A stretch of DNA of 64,000 nt, from the NCBI GenBank assembly GCA_002360925.1, contig DERN01000011.1, positions 68,908-132,907 of the forward strand, given 5' to 3'. Made by a program: the position numbers and the translations under genes. How positions within the stretch are numbered: the first letter of the stretch is position 1; every line of letters starts with the position of its first letter. Below, piece after piece: positions 42,748 to 50,641 of the stretch. The notes beneath the pieces are model-generated. The model did no database searches and was not told the origin of the DNA. It worked only from the letters and a program-made list of their open reading frames with translations. This stretch comes from Flavobacteriaceae bacterium UBA3339 (GTDB lineage Bacteria; Bacteroidota; Bacteroidia; Flavobacteriales; Flavobacteriaceae).

Positions 42748-44910
42748 ATGAAAAAACTACTAAGAGCATTAGTATTATTTGTTTCATTTCCAATTTTTGC
42801 GCAACAAGGCGGCATGTGGGTTCCTTCTTTATTAAAAGGAATGAACGAATCGGAAATGAAAAGTTTGGGCATGAAAATGTCGGTTGCAGATATTTACGAT
42901 GTAAATAAATCGAGTTTAAAAGATGCGGTTCCGCATTTTAACGGTGGTTGTACATCGGAAGTTATTTCGCCAAAAGGTCTTCTTTTAACAAATCATCATT
43001 GTGGTTATGGCGAAATTCAGTCGCATTCTTCTGTTGAACATGATTATCTTCAAGATGGTTTCTGGGCTAAATCTTTAGAAGAAGAATTACCAAACAAAGA
43101 TTTAGAGGTAACGTTTATTGTAAGCATTCATGATGTTACTAAAACTATTTTAGAGGGAGTTGACGTTTTGAAAAGCGAAACTGAAAAGAAAGCGAAAATT
43201 CAAAACAATATAAACGATCTTCAAAAATCGTATAAGCGCGACGATTGGCAAAGTGTGATGATTCGTACGTTTTACGAAGGAAATCAATATATGCTTTTTG
43301 TAACCGAAACGTTCCAAGATGTTCGTTTGGTTGGAGCGCCGCCTTCATCAATCGGAAAATATGGTTCGGATACCGATAACTGGGTTTGGCCTCGTCATAC
43401 AGGAGATTTTTCTTTATTCAGAATTTATGCCGACAAAAATAACCGTCCTGCAAAATATTCGAAAGATAACGTTCCGTACACTCCAAAACACTTCTTCCCT
43501 ATTTCGTTAAGCGGAGTTGAAGAAAACGATTTTACAATGGTTTTTGGATATCCGGGACGTACACAAGAATATTTACCTTCATTTGCAGTTGAACAAATTT
43601 TAAATGATTTAAATCCTGCAAAAATCGAAGTTCGTGATAAAGCCTTAAAAGTTACCGACGGTTTTATGCGTCAAGATCAGGCAATCAAAATTCAATATGC
43701 TTCTAAATACGCTGGAATTGCGAATTATTGGAAAAAATGGATTGGCGAAAGTCAAGGTTTAACAAAATCGAATGCGGTTCAGGTAAAAAAATCTTTTGAA
43801 CAAGAATTCATGAAACGAGTTCAATCAAAAGGAAAAACGCAAGAATATGGTAATCTTCTTTCTCAGTTCGAAAAGCTGTATAAAGATATCGCTCCGTATG
43901 CTTTAGCGCGCGATTATTTCCAAGAAGTTACTTTACGTAACAACGAATTATTATCGGTTGGTTTCCGTTTATATCAGTTAGAAAATGCGTATGCAAAAGT
44001 GGGCGAACAAGGTTTTAACGACCGAAATGACAATTTAATTAAAGGATTAGAATCGCTATATAAAGATTACAATAAAGATGTAGATCATGGTGTTTTTAAC
44101 GAAATCGTAAAATTATACGGTACAAAAGCTCCTTCAAATTTAACTCCCGACGCTATTAAAGTAAAAGATTACGAAGCTTTAGGAAACGAAATTTACACAA
44201 AATCGGCTTTAACATCTTACGAAGGATTGAAAAAATTAATGAACGGAAAAGCTGCTGATGTTATTAAAAATATGCAGAAAGATCCCGGATATGTTTTAGC
44301 AAAAAAATTAGCCGATAATTATTTCAATAACGTTGCTCCAAAATTCGATTCTACTAATTTAGAAATCGAAGCATTGCAAAGAACGTATATGAAAGCACAG
44401 TTGGAATTATTCCCTGATGCGCGAATTTTCCCTGATGCCAATTCTACATTACGTGTTACCTACGGAAAAGTAGATGGATACAATCCTAAAGATGCGGTTA
44501 GCTACGATGCAGTAACGTATTTAGATGGAGTAATAGAGAAATATGTTCCAGGTGATTATGAATTCGATTTACCTCAACGATTAATCGATTTATATAACAC
44601 AAAAGATTACGGAGTTTATGCTGACAAAACGGGAAGAGTTCCTGTAAACTTTATTGGAACAAACCATACAACCGGAGGAAATTCAGGTTCGCCAGCAATC
44701 GACGCTCATGGTAATTTAATTGGTTTAAACTTTGACCGCGTTTGGGAAGGAACAATGAGCGATATTTATTATGATCCTGCAATTTGTAGAAACATTATGG
44801 TCGATGCTCGTTACATTTTATTCATTATCGATAAATATGCGAATGCAAAACACCTAATCGATGAAATGAAAATAGTTTACCCGAAAGAAAAGAAGAAAAC
44901 AAAACGTTGA
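42748..44910 (+). CDS. dpp11: S46 family dipeptidyl-peptidase, DPP11 type (Asp/Glu-specific)
   Basis: Periplasmic serine peptidase of 720 aa that removes N-terminal dipeptides. Signal peptide about 1-18. Catalytic His83/84 in TNHHCGYGEI, Asp in DTDNWVWPRHTGD, and Ser646 in TGGNSGSP. The residue 18 positions after the Ser is Arg664 (LNFDRVWEG); in the Porphyromonas enzymes this site decides P1 specificity, Arg in DPP11 and Gly in DPP7. So acidic P1 is predicted. Nutrient peptide uptake is the likely role. Confidence 0.92.
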   Translation: MKKLLRALVLFVSFPIFAQQGGMWVPSLLKGMNESEMKSLGMKMSVADIYDVNKSSLKDAVPHFNGGCTSEVISPKGLLLTNHHCGYGEIQSHSSVEHDYLQDGFWAKSLEEELPNKDLEVTFIVSIHDVTKTILEGVDVLKSETEKKAKIQNNINDLQKSYKRDDWQSVMIRTFYEGNQYMLFVTETFQDVRLVGAPPSSIGKYGSDTDNWVWPRHTGDFSLFRIYADKNNRPAKYSKDNVPYTPKHFFPISLSGVEENDFTMVFGYPGRTQEYLPSFAVEQILNDLNPAKIEVRDKALKVTDGFMRQDQAIKIQYASKYAGIANYWKKWIGESQGLTKSNAVQVKKSFEQEFMKRVQSKGKTQEYGNLLSQFEKLYKDIAPYALARDYFQEVTLRNNELLSVGFRLYQLENAYAKVGEQGFNDRNDNLIKGLESLYKDYNKDVDHGVFNEIVKLYGTKAPSNLTPDAIKVKDYEALGNEIYTKSALTSYEGLKKLMNGKAADVIKNMQKDPGYVLAKKLADNYFNNVAPKFDSTNLEIEALQRTYMKAQLELFPDARIFPDANSTLRVTYGKVDGYNPKDAVSYDAVTYLDGVIEKYVPGDYEFDLPQRLIDLYNTKDYGVYADKTGRVPVNFIGTNHTTGGNSGSPAIDAHGNLIGLNFDRVWEGTMSDIYYDPAICRNIMVDARYILFIIDKYANAKHLIDEMKIVYPKEKKKTKR

Positions 44911-44984
44911 TATAGAGAAATTTAGCATTCAGAATTATTTTTTAAAAAAAATATTAAAAAAAATACGATGAATCAAAAAATTTA

Positions 44985-44992
44985 TATCTTTG
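44985..44992 (+). promoter_or_regulatory. -7 box of the Thr/Glu-rich lipoprotein gene
   Basis: TATCTTTG (TAnnTTTG), 36 nt before the ATG. No convincing -33 box in the A-rich upstream sequence. Confidence 0.5.
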
Positions 44993-45028
44993 TACAGAAT
45001 TAATAATTAACTTTTACAATTAAAAAAG

Positions 45029-45259
45029 ATGAAAAAATTAGCATTATCATTAGTATTAGTAGCTTCTGTTGCATTCGTATCTTGTAAAGACACTGCTAAA
45101 GAAACTACAACTGAAGAAACTACAACTGAAACTACAGTTGAGACTCCAGCAGTAGAAACTCCAGCAGTAGAAGAGGCTCCAGTAACTGAAGAAGCTCCTG
45201 CAACTGAAACTACAACTACTACTGAAACTACTACAACTGAAACAGCTCCAGCTAACTAA
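45029..45259 (+). CDS. Thr/Glu-rich low-complexity lipoprotein, 76 aa
   Basis: Lipobox FVSC (Cys19) after a standard signal segment. The mature part is almost only Thr, Glu, Pro, Ala and Val, with repeated ETTTE and ETPAVE units, a disordered, strongly acidic tail. It could be a surface-exposed or spacer lipoprotein. No conserved domain. It is monocistronic, with its own promoter and terminator. Confidence 0.85.
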   Translation: MKKLALSLVLVASVAFVSCKDTAKETTTEETTTETTVETPAVETPAVEEAPVTEEAPATETTTTTETTTTETAPAN

Positions 45260-45286
45260 TCAGTTTTAGAAAGTTAAATGATAAGG

Positions 45287-45312
45287 AAACCTCGCTAAGC
45301 GAGGTTTTTCTT
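45287..45312 (+). terminator. Terminator of the Thr/Glu-rich lipoprotein gene
   Basis: AAACCTCGC/GCGAGGTTT stem with a short loop followed by TTTTTC and T-rich sequence. Confidence 0.85.
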
Positions 45313-45325
45313 TTTTATATAAGTA

Positions 45326-45353
45326 CAAAAAAAGAACCTTAAAAAAGGTTCTC
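45326..45353 (-). terminator. Terminator of the SecB-like gene
   Basis: AAGAACCTT/AAGGTTCTC stem with an A-rich loop, followed by T residues on the minus strand, 9 bp after the stop. Confidence 0.75.
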
Positions 45354-45361
45354 TTCAATTA

Positions 45362-45802
45362 TTAGTTAACTGTTTGATTCAACGGAATAGCTAAGTCTTG
45401 TTTAATAAACTCTCCTCCAATCATTGGAATGAACAAACGGTTGTATTTATGTCCTTCAGTTTTAGTATGTAATACTCCGCGCGTTGTGTGCATTGTAAAC
45501 ATAGCTAATTCTTGCAATAATCCTTTTGGTAAAATCAATTGGTCACCTTTTACGAAATAATTCCATCCTGCAGGTTCAAATTCAAATTCACAAGCAACGG
45601 CTATTTCCATTACTTCTTCTTTATCTAATAAGAATTTAAATTTAGCGATTGTTTTTACAAAGTGTTTTTCGTTGTTTACTCCAAATTGGAAGTCAAAATT
45701 CAAATCTAACGTACCATTTTCTTTTTCAACTTCATTTTGTTTGAATTCCTCTGTTGTAATATTAATTAATCTGAAATTAATATTTACTGGTTGATCACTC
45801 AT
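45362..45802 (-). CDS. Hypothetical protein with possible SecB-like fold
   Basis: 146-aa acidic soluble protein. The layout of beta strands (INFRLINI, LNFDFQFG, EIAVACEFEF) followed by LPKGLLQELAMFTMHTTRGV and IPMIGG resembles SecB export chaperones (strands, long helix near ILFPYARE..MVSRG). Sequence identity looks low, so this is inference. Widely seen hypothetical protein in flavobacteria by style. Divergent from the GH3 gene by 16 bp is not the case: GH3 lies upstream on the same strand. Confidence 0.65.
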   Translation of the reverse strand: MSDQPVNINFRLINITTEEFKQNEVEKENGTLDLNFDFQFGVNNEKHFVKTIAKFKFLLDKEEVMEIAVACEFEFEPAGWNYFVKGDQLILPKGLLQELAMFTMHTTRGVLHTKTEGHKYNRLFIPMIGGEFIKQDLAIPLNQTVN

Positions 45803-45818
45803 AATATATATTTGACAT

Positions 45819-47333
45819 TTAATTATTCATTTCTAAAAGCTGTTCTAGATAGATTCGTTCGTTCGATAAACGAGGAATTTTATTCTGTCCGCCCAACTTA
45901 TCTTGTTTACTTAACCATAAATGGAAAAGATTTGGTTTTGCAACGTGTAATTTCAATTGATTTAACGTCATGCTATTATACCGTTTGGCTTCGTAATCAG
46001 AATTCAATTTTTGAATATTTTCATCTAATCGAACAGTAAATTCATGCATTTTTTCAGGAACATTTCTGAATTCTATAATCCATTCGTGCGCTCCTTTTTC
46101 TTTGTCTTTCATAAAAATCGGTGCCACAGTATATTCCACAATATCAACATTAAATTCGTTTGCAGTTTTTGCCAAAGCTTTGTCGGTATTTTCGATCATT
46201 AATTCTTCTCCAAAAACGTTGATATGATGTTTTGTTCTTCCTGTAATCCTAATTCTATAAGGACTTAACGATGTAAAACGAACCGTATCGCCAATTAAAT
46301 AACGCCACAAACCTGAGTTGGTTGTAATAACTATTGCATAGTTTTTTTCCATCTCTACATCTGCTAAAGATACTGTTTTTTGTTTGGAAGTTCCAAAAGT
46401 ATCCATCGGAATAAATTCATAAAAAATACCGTAATCTAACATCAGCAGCATATCGTCTGCGTTATTTCGATCTTGAATGGCAAAGAAACCTTCCGAAGCA
46501 TTATAATTTTCATAAAACTTAAACGAATCGCTTGGAAACAGTTTTTTATATTGATCTCTGTACGGATCAAAACTAATTCCTCCATGAAAATAGACTTCGG
46601 CATTCGGCCAAATTTCTAATAAATTATTTGCTCCTGTATCGTTTAAAACATTATTCAACAAAACCAAAAGCCAAGACGGAACGCCGACTAAACTTGTTAC
46701 ATTTTCGTTTTTAGTCTCTTTTACAATAGCTTTCATTTTTTCGTTCCATTCATTCATTAACGAAACTTTATTGCTTGGTGTAGAACTAAACTCAGCCCAA
46801 AAAGGTAGATTGTCGATTAAAATAGCAGATAAATCTCCAAAAACAGTATTATTGTCTTCGTAAAGCTCTTTGCTTCCTCCTAAACGTAGACTTTTTCCGG
46901 TAAAAAGTTGCGAATCTTCATTGTTGTTCAAGTACAAACACAACATATCTTTTCCAGCTTTATAATGGCAATTTTCTAACGCATCGGCACTTACTGGAAT
47001 AAATTTACTTTTTGCGTTGGTTGTTCCACTTGATTTTGCAAACCATTTAATAGGCTCAGCCCAAAAAATATTATTTTCTCCCCTTCTACTTCGTTCAATC
47101 ATTGGTTCCAAATCTTCATAAGTCGAAACTGGAACACGATCGGCAAATTGCTGATAAGTTAAAACGGATGAAAAATCGTACTTCTTACCAATTTCGGTGT
47201 ACTTAGAGCGCTGAATGAGATTTAATAATAATTCATTCTGAACATCATGCGGATACTTTAAAAACAATTCTATTTGATGAATCCTTTTCTTTAAAATCCA
47301 CGAAACGATAGAGTTTATTATCGATAAAGCCAT
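45819..47333 (-). CDS. GH3 auxin-responsive promoter family protein
   Basis: 504-aa acyl-adenylate-forming enzyme of the GH3 family. Nucleotide-binding segment AKSSGTTNAKSKFIPVS (near 75-92), central YNASEGFFA motif, and the hinge region RFTSLSPYRIRITGRTKHHIN. Plant GH3 proteins conjugate amino acids to hormones; bacterial members have no known substrate. It lies 16 bp upstream of the SecB-like gene on the same strand. Confidence 0.9.
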   Translation of the reverse strand: MALSIINSIVSWILKKRIHQIELFLKYPHDVQNELLLNLIQRSKYTEIGKKYDFSSVLTYQQFADRVPVSTYEDLEPMIERSRRGENNIFWAEPIKWFAKSSGTTNAKSKFIPVSADALENCHYKAGKDMLCLYLNNNEDSQLFTGKSLRLGGSKELYEDNNTVFGDLSAILIDNLPFWAEFSSTPSNKVSLMNEWNEKMKAIVKETKNENVTSLVGVPSWLLVLLNNVLNDTGANNLLEIWPNAEVYFHGGISFDPYRDQYKKLFPSDSFKFYENYNASEGFFAIQDRNNADDMLLMLDYGIFYEFIPMDTFGTSKQKTVSLADVEMEKNYAIVITTNSGLWRYLIGDTVRFTSLSPYRIRITGRTKHHINVFGEELMIENTDKALAKTANEFNVDIVEYTVAPIFMKDKEKGAHEWIIEFRNVPEKMHEFTVRLDENIQKLNSDYEAKRYNSMTLNQLKLHVAKPNLFHLWLSKQDKLGGQNKIPRLSNERIYLEQLLEMNN

Positions 47334-47420
47334 TTTTTTTTATTGTGTATGAATACAGAAATATGTTTGTTGTAGAATACTTCGTATTTTTACATTTCAT
47401 TCAAAAATAAAAAAAATCTA

Positions 47421-48218
47421 ATGCAATACGAAGGAGTTTTAAACAAAATGCACACCGAACTTCAAAATCCTATTCAATATTACTTGGTATTTCAGCAAGC
47501 ATTCTTAAATATGAATCAGGTTATCAATAAAAGAGTGTCAATTAATCATATTGGCTATCAATGTTTGAACTGCGGAAAAGAAAAGAAAATCTTTCGTCAA
47601 GGCTTTTGCTACGATTGTTTTATGGGCAGTCCGGCAGTTGGCGATTGGATTATGCGTCCCGAATTAAGTACTGCGCATTTGGGAATTGCAGATCGAGATT
47701 TGGCTTATGAAGAAAGAATACAATTACAACCACATATTGTTTATTTGGCTGTTGCAAGCGATTTAAAAATTGGTGTTACCAGAAAAACACAAGTTCCCAC
47801 TCGTTGGATTGATCAAGGAGCTTCACTTGCGGTTCCGGTTCTTGAAGTTCCAAACAGATATTTAGCCGGAATTACTGAAGTTGCATTGAAAAATCATTAT
47901 ACCGATAAAACGAATTGGCGTAAAATGTTGCAAAACGAAGTTCTTTCGGTTGATTTAGATCAAGCCGTAAAACAAGCGAAGGAATTTCTTCCGAATGAAA
48001 CGTTGGATTATTTCAACGAAACCAATCATACAATTTTAGAATTGAACTATCCCGTTGAGAAATACCCAACAAAAATCAATAGTTTAAATTTAGATAAAAC
48101 ACCAAATTACTCAGGAATCTTAACAGGAATAAAAGGACAATATTTACTATTTGAAGACGGAACCGTTTTTAATATCCGAACATACGAAGGTTATAAGGTT
48201 CAACTAACTGTGTTGTAG
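47421..48218 (+). CDS. DUF2797 family zinc-finger protein
   Basis: 265-aa protein with a four-cysteine zinc knuckle CLNCGKEKK...GFCYDC (near 49-70) and a following HIVYLAVASDLKIGVTR..RWIDQGA stretch, which resembles a GIY-YIG nuclease-like core. DUF2797 has no established function. Divergent from the GH3 gene, upstream of trmN6. Confidence 0.85.
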   Translation: MQYEGVLNKMHTELQNPIQYYLVFQQAFLNMNQVINKRVSINHIGYQCLNCGKEKKIFRQGFCYDCFMGSPAVGDWIMRPELSTAHLGIADRDLAYEERIQLQPHIVYLAVASDLKIGVTRKTQVPTRWIDQGASLAVPVLEVPNRYLAGITEVALKNHYTDKTNWRKMLQNEVLSVDLDQAVKQAKEFLPNETLDYFNETNHTILELNYPVEKYPTKINSLNLDKTPNYSGILTGIKGQYLLFEDGTVFNIRTYEGYKVQLTVL

Positions 48219-48252
48219 GAAAATTAGAATATTTAGTTTTTATATATTATCG

Positions 48253-48260
48253 TACTTTTG
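48253..48260 (+). promoter_or_regulatory. -7 box of trmN6
   Basis: TACTTTTG (TAnnTTTG), 19 nt before the ATG at 48280. The -33 element is weak. Confidence 0.5.
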
Positions 48261-48279
48261 AAGTATTATTTCTTCAATT

Positions 48280-48990
48280 ATGTTTACATTCAAACAGTTT
48301 AGTATAAAACAAGATCGTTGTGCCATGAAAGTAGGAACCGATGGCGTTTTATTAGGCGCTTGGACTCCTTTATATAATGATCCATATACCATTTTAGATA
48401 TCGGTTCTGGGACCGGATTAATTGCATTGATGTTAGCGCAACGATCAGAAGCTTCGCAAATCGACGCAGTAGAAATTGATCAAGAGGCTTTTTCGCAATG
48501 TTACGAAAACTTCGAATCAAGTCCGTGGGTTGATCGTTTGTACGTTTATCACGCATCGTTAGAAGATTTTACAGAAGAATTTTTTGAAGAAACCACTTAC
48601 GATCTCATTGTTTCGAATCCTCCTTTTTATACCGAGCAATATAAATCGGGAAATGATCAAAGAGATACAGCACGATTTACAGATGCCTTATCATTTGAAA
48701 CCTTAATTGCTTGCACAGAAGGTTTACTAAGTGAAGACGGAATCTTTTCGGTTATTATTCCGTATAAAGAAGAATCAAAATTTATTGAACTTGCATCGGA
48801 ATACGGATTGTATCCTTTTAAAATTTGTCATGTGCAAGGAACTCCTGAATCCGAAATTAAACGTTCTATGATTGCTTTAACTCGAATTCTGGCTGAAATC
48901 GACATTCAAAATTTGATTATTGAAACACAAAGACATCAATACACCGAAGATTACATCCAATTAACAAAAGATTTTTATCTAAATATGTAA
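48280..48990 (+). CDS. trmN6: tRNA1(Val) (adenine(37)-N6)-methyltransferase
   Basis: SAM-dependent methyltransferase of 236 aa that makes m6A37 in tRNA-Val. Motif I ILDIGSGTGLIAL (near 38-50) and catalytic motif IV SNPPFY (near 111-116) typical for N6-adenine enzymes. Starts MFTFKQFSIKQDRCAMKVGTD, the standard TrmN6/YfiC opening. A terminator follows. Confidence 0.92.
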   Translation: MFTFKQFSIKQDRCAMKVGTDGVLLGAWTPLYNDPYTILDIGSGTGLIALMLAQRSEASQIDAVEIDQEAFSQCYENFESSPWVDRLYVYHASLEDFTEEFFEETTYDLIVSNPPFYTEQYKSGNDQRDTARFTDALSFETLIACTEGLLSEDGIFSVIIPYKEESKFIELASEYGLYPFKICHVQGTPESEIKRSMIALTRILAEIDIQNLIIETQRHQYTEDYIQLTKDFYLNM

Positions 48991-49032
48991 TTTTTTTATT
49001 TCTATGTCTTTTCAAAAATCTAAAAATATTTT

Positions 49033-49058
49033 AAGTCTATCTTCTCGATAGACTTTTT
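49033..49058 (+). terminator. Terminator of trmN6
   Basis: AAGTCTATC/GATAGACTT 9-bp stem, 5-nt loop TTCTC, then TTTTTC. Confidence 0.85.
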
Positions 49059-49147
49059 CTATTCTCCTAATTTTATTTTTACAGAAAATTACTCTATTTA
49101 AAATATCAAAACAAGTTATATGATAGGATATTTTTCTTTAAAACAAC

Positions 49148-49177
49148 TTGTTTTTAGAAAATTGTTTTATACATTTG
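49148..49177 (+). promoter_or_regulatory. Promoter of the methionine operon
   Basis: TTG at 49148-49150, 19-nt spacer, TACATTTG at 49170-49177, a full match to the Bacteroidota TTG-N19-TAnnTTTG pattern. Transcription should start near 49183, about 18 nt before the leader peptide ATG. Confidence 0.75.
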
Positions 49178-49200
49178 TCATCGAATTAGATCAAAAAGTA

Positions 49201-49260
49201 ATGAACAATATAGTTAAAAATCAAATGGTAATGGATATGATGATGCGTAAAGCGTCCTGA
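49201..49260 (+). CDS. Methionine-rich leader peptide of the met operon (candidate)
   Basis: Nineteen-codon frame ATG...TGA coding MNNIVKNQMVMDMMMRKAS. Six of 19 residues are Met (1, 9, 11, 13, 14, 15), including three in a row, at the position where leader peptides of attenuators carry their control codons. It lies between a consensus promoter and an intrinsic terminator and before six methionine genes. No Shine-Dalgarno is seen, as usual in this phylum. Confidence 0.75.
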   Translation: MNNIVKNQMVMDMMMRKAS

Positions 49261-49263
49261 TTG

Positions 49264-49322
49264 TCTATACCTTAAAATTAAATTTAATTGATCCTTTAGG
49301 TATAGCCTGAAGGATTTTTTTT
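49264..49322 (+). promoter_or_regulatory. Attenuator: antiterminator and terminator alternative folds
   Basis: CTATACCT (49264-49271) can pair with AGGTATAG (49298-49305). The terminator ATCCTTTAGG (49291-49300) pairs with CCTGAAGGAT (49306-49315) and uses the same AGG/TATAG stretch, so the folds exclude each other. A ribosome stalled at the Met codons (to 49245) leaves CTATACCT free for the antiterminator; one at the stop codon (49258-49260) covers it and permits termination. Confidence 0.7.
49291..49322 (+). terminator. Intrinsic terminator in the met leader
   Basis: 10-bp stem with one G-U pair, 5-nt loop TATAG, followed by eight T. It stands 25 bp before metY, so any unattenuated transcript must pass it. 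Confidence 0.85.
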
Positions 49323-49346
49323 ACCAACAAATTAGTAATACGAATT

Positions 49347-50639
49347 ATGAGTACACTAAAATTTTCGACCCAAGCTTTACATGCAGGTCACAATGTTAAA
49401 GAAACTTTAGGAACACGCGCTGTTCCCATTTATCAAACAACTTCTTATGTTTTTGAAGACGCAGAGGATGCAGCCGGGAAATTTAACTTAACTAAACCAG
49501 GATATATTTATACTCGATTAAATAATCCGACAAATCAAATTTTAGAAGAACGTTTAGCTGCAATCGAAGGCGGAATTGGCGCAGTAGTAACTTCTTCCGG
49601 AACTTCTGCAATTGCAACGACTTTGCTTACATTACTAAAAAGCGGAGATCACATTGTAGCTTCAAGCAGTTTATATGGCGGAACTTACAATTTATTGCAT
49701 GTTACCTTGCCTCGTTTCGGAATTACAACCACTTTTGTAGATCCAGATGACATAACGAATTTTGAAAACGCCATTCAAGAAAACACGCGTGTTGTTTTTG
49801 GAGAAAGTCTAGGAAATCCAAAATTAGACGTTTTAGATATTGAAGGAATTGCCGCAATTTCTAAAAAGCATCACATTCCTTTTATCGTAGATAATACAGT
49901 GGCGACTCCTTATTTATTGAATCCGATTGCGTACGGAGCCAATATTGTGATCCATTCGTTAACAAAATATATCACAGGAAATGGAACTTCTTTAAGCGGA
50001 GCGATTATTGATGGAGGAAACTTTGATTGGAGCAATGGAAAATTTCCTGAATTTACAGAACCTTCTCCAGGATATCACGGATTAATATATCACGAAACAT
50101 TAGGGAACGCTGCTTTTATTGCAAAAATAAGAATTGAAGGCCTACGTGATTTGGGTGCAGCTTTAAGTCCTTTTAATGCTTTTCAAACCATTCAAGGTTT
50201 AGAAACTTTAGACATCCGTATTCAAAAACACAGCAGTAACGCATTGTTGTTGGCTAAATGGCTACAAAATCAGGAGGAAGTTGCTTGGGTAAATTATCCA
50301 GGATTGACAGATCATAAAGATTATGAAAAAGGGCAAAAGTATCTTTCAAAAGGTCAAAACGGATTATTGACTTTCGGTTTAAAAGGAGGATTTGAAGCTG
50401 CAAAAACAGTTGTAAACAACTCAAAACTTTTTTCATTATTAGCAAATATCGGCGATACTAAATCATTAATTATTCATCCTGCTTCCACAACACACCAACA
50501 ATTATCGGAAACCGAACAAATTGCAACAGGCGTTACTCCAGATTTAATTCGAGTTTCGGTAGGTTTAGAAGACATTTCAGATTTACAGAACGATTTAAAA
50601 GTTGCGTTTTCAAAATTAACAGCCAATATCAGTATATAA
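49347..50639 (+). CDS. metY: O-acetylhomoserine aminocarboxypropyltransferase
   Basis: PLP enzyme of 430 aa that makes homocysteine from O-acetylhomoserine and sulfide. Starts MSTLKFSTQALHAGH, has the long AHS-sulfhydrylase insert, and the PLP lysine is Lys207 in HSLTKYITGNG. First structural gene behind the attenuator; metX starts 3 bp after it. Confidence 0.93.
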   Translation: MSTLKFSTQALHAGHNVKETLGTRAVPIYQTTSYVFEDAEDAAGKFNLTKPGYIYTRLNNPTNQILEERLAAIEGGIGAVVTSSGTSAIATTLLTLLKSGDHIVASSSLYGGTYNLLHVTLPRFGITTTFVDPDDITNFENAIQENTRVVFGESLGNPKLDVLDIEGIAAISKKHHIPFIVDNTVATPYLLNPIAYGANIVIHSLTKYITGNGTSLSGAIIDGGNFDWSNGKFPEFTEPSPGYHGLIYHETLGNAAFIAKIRIEGLRDLGAALSPFNAFQTIQGLETLDIRIQKHSSNALLLAKWLQNQEEVAWVNYPGLTDHKDYEKGQKYLSKGQNGLLTFGLKGGFEAAKTVVNNSKLFSLLANIGDTKSLIIHPASTTHQQLSETEQIATGVTPDLIRVSVGLEDISDLQNDLKVAFSKLTANISI

Positions 50640-50641
50640 TT

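Larger units (their letters stand above)
48991..49346. other. Intergenic region: terminator, promoter and met leader (356 bp)
   Basis: From left to right: terminator of trmN6 (49033-49058), an AT-rich spacer, promoter (49148-49177), leader peptide frame (49201-49260), then alternating RNA hairpins ending in a terminator (49291-49322) 25 bp before metY. I find no SAM riboswitch core here. Confidence 0.8.

Noticed and set aside
48991..49346. SAM riboswitch upstream of metY
   Set aside because: I found none of the conserved SAM-I or SAM-II core sequences; the leader peptide model explains the region better.
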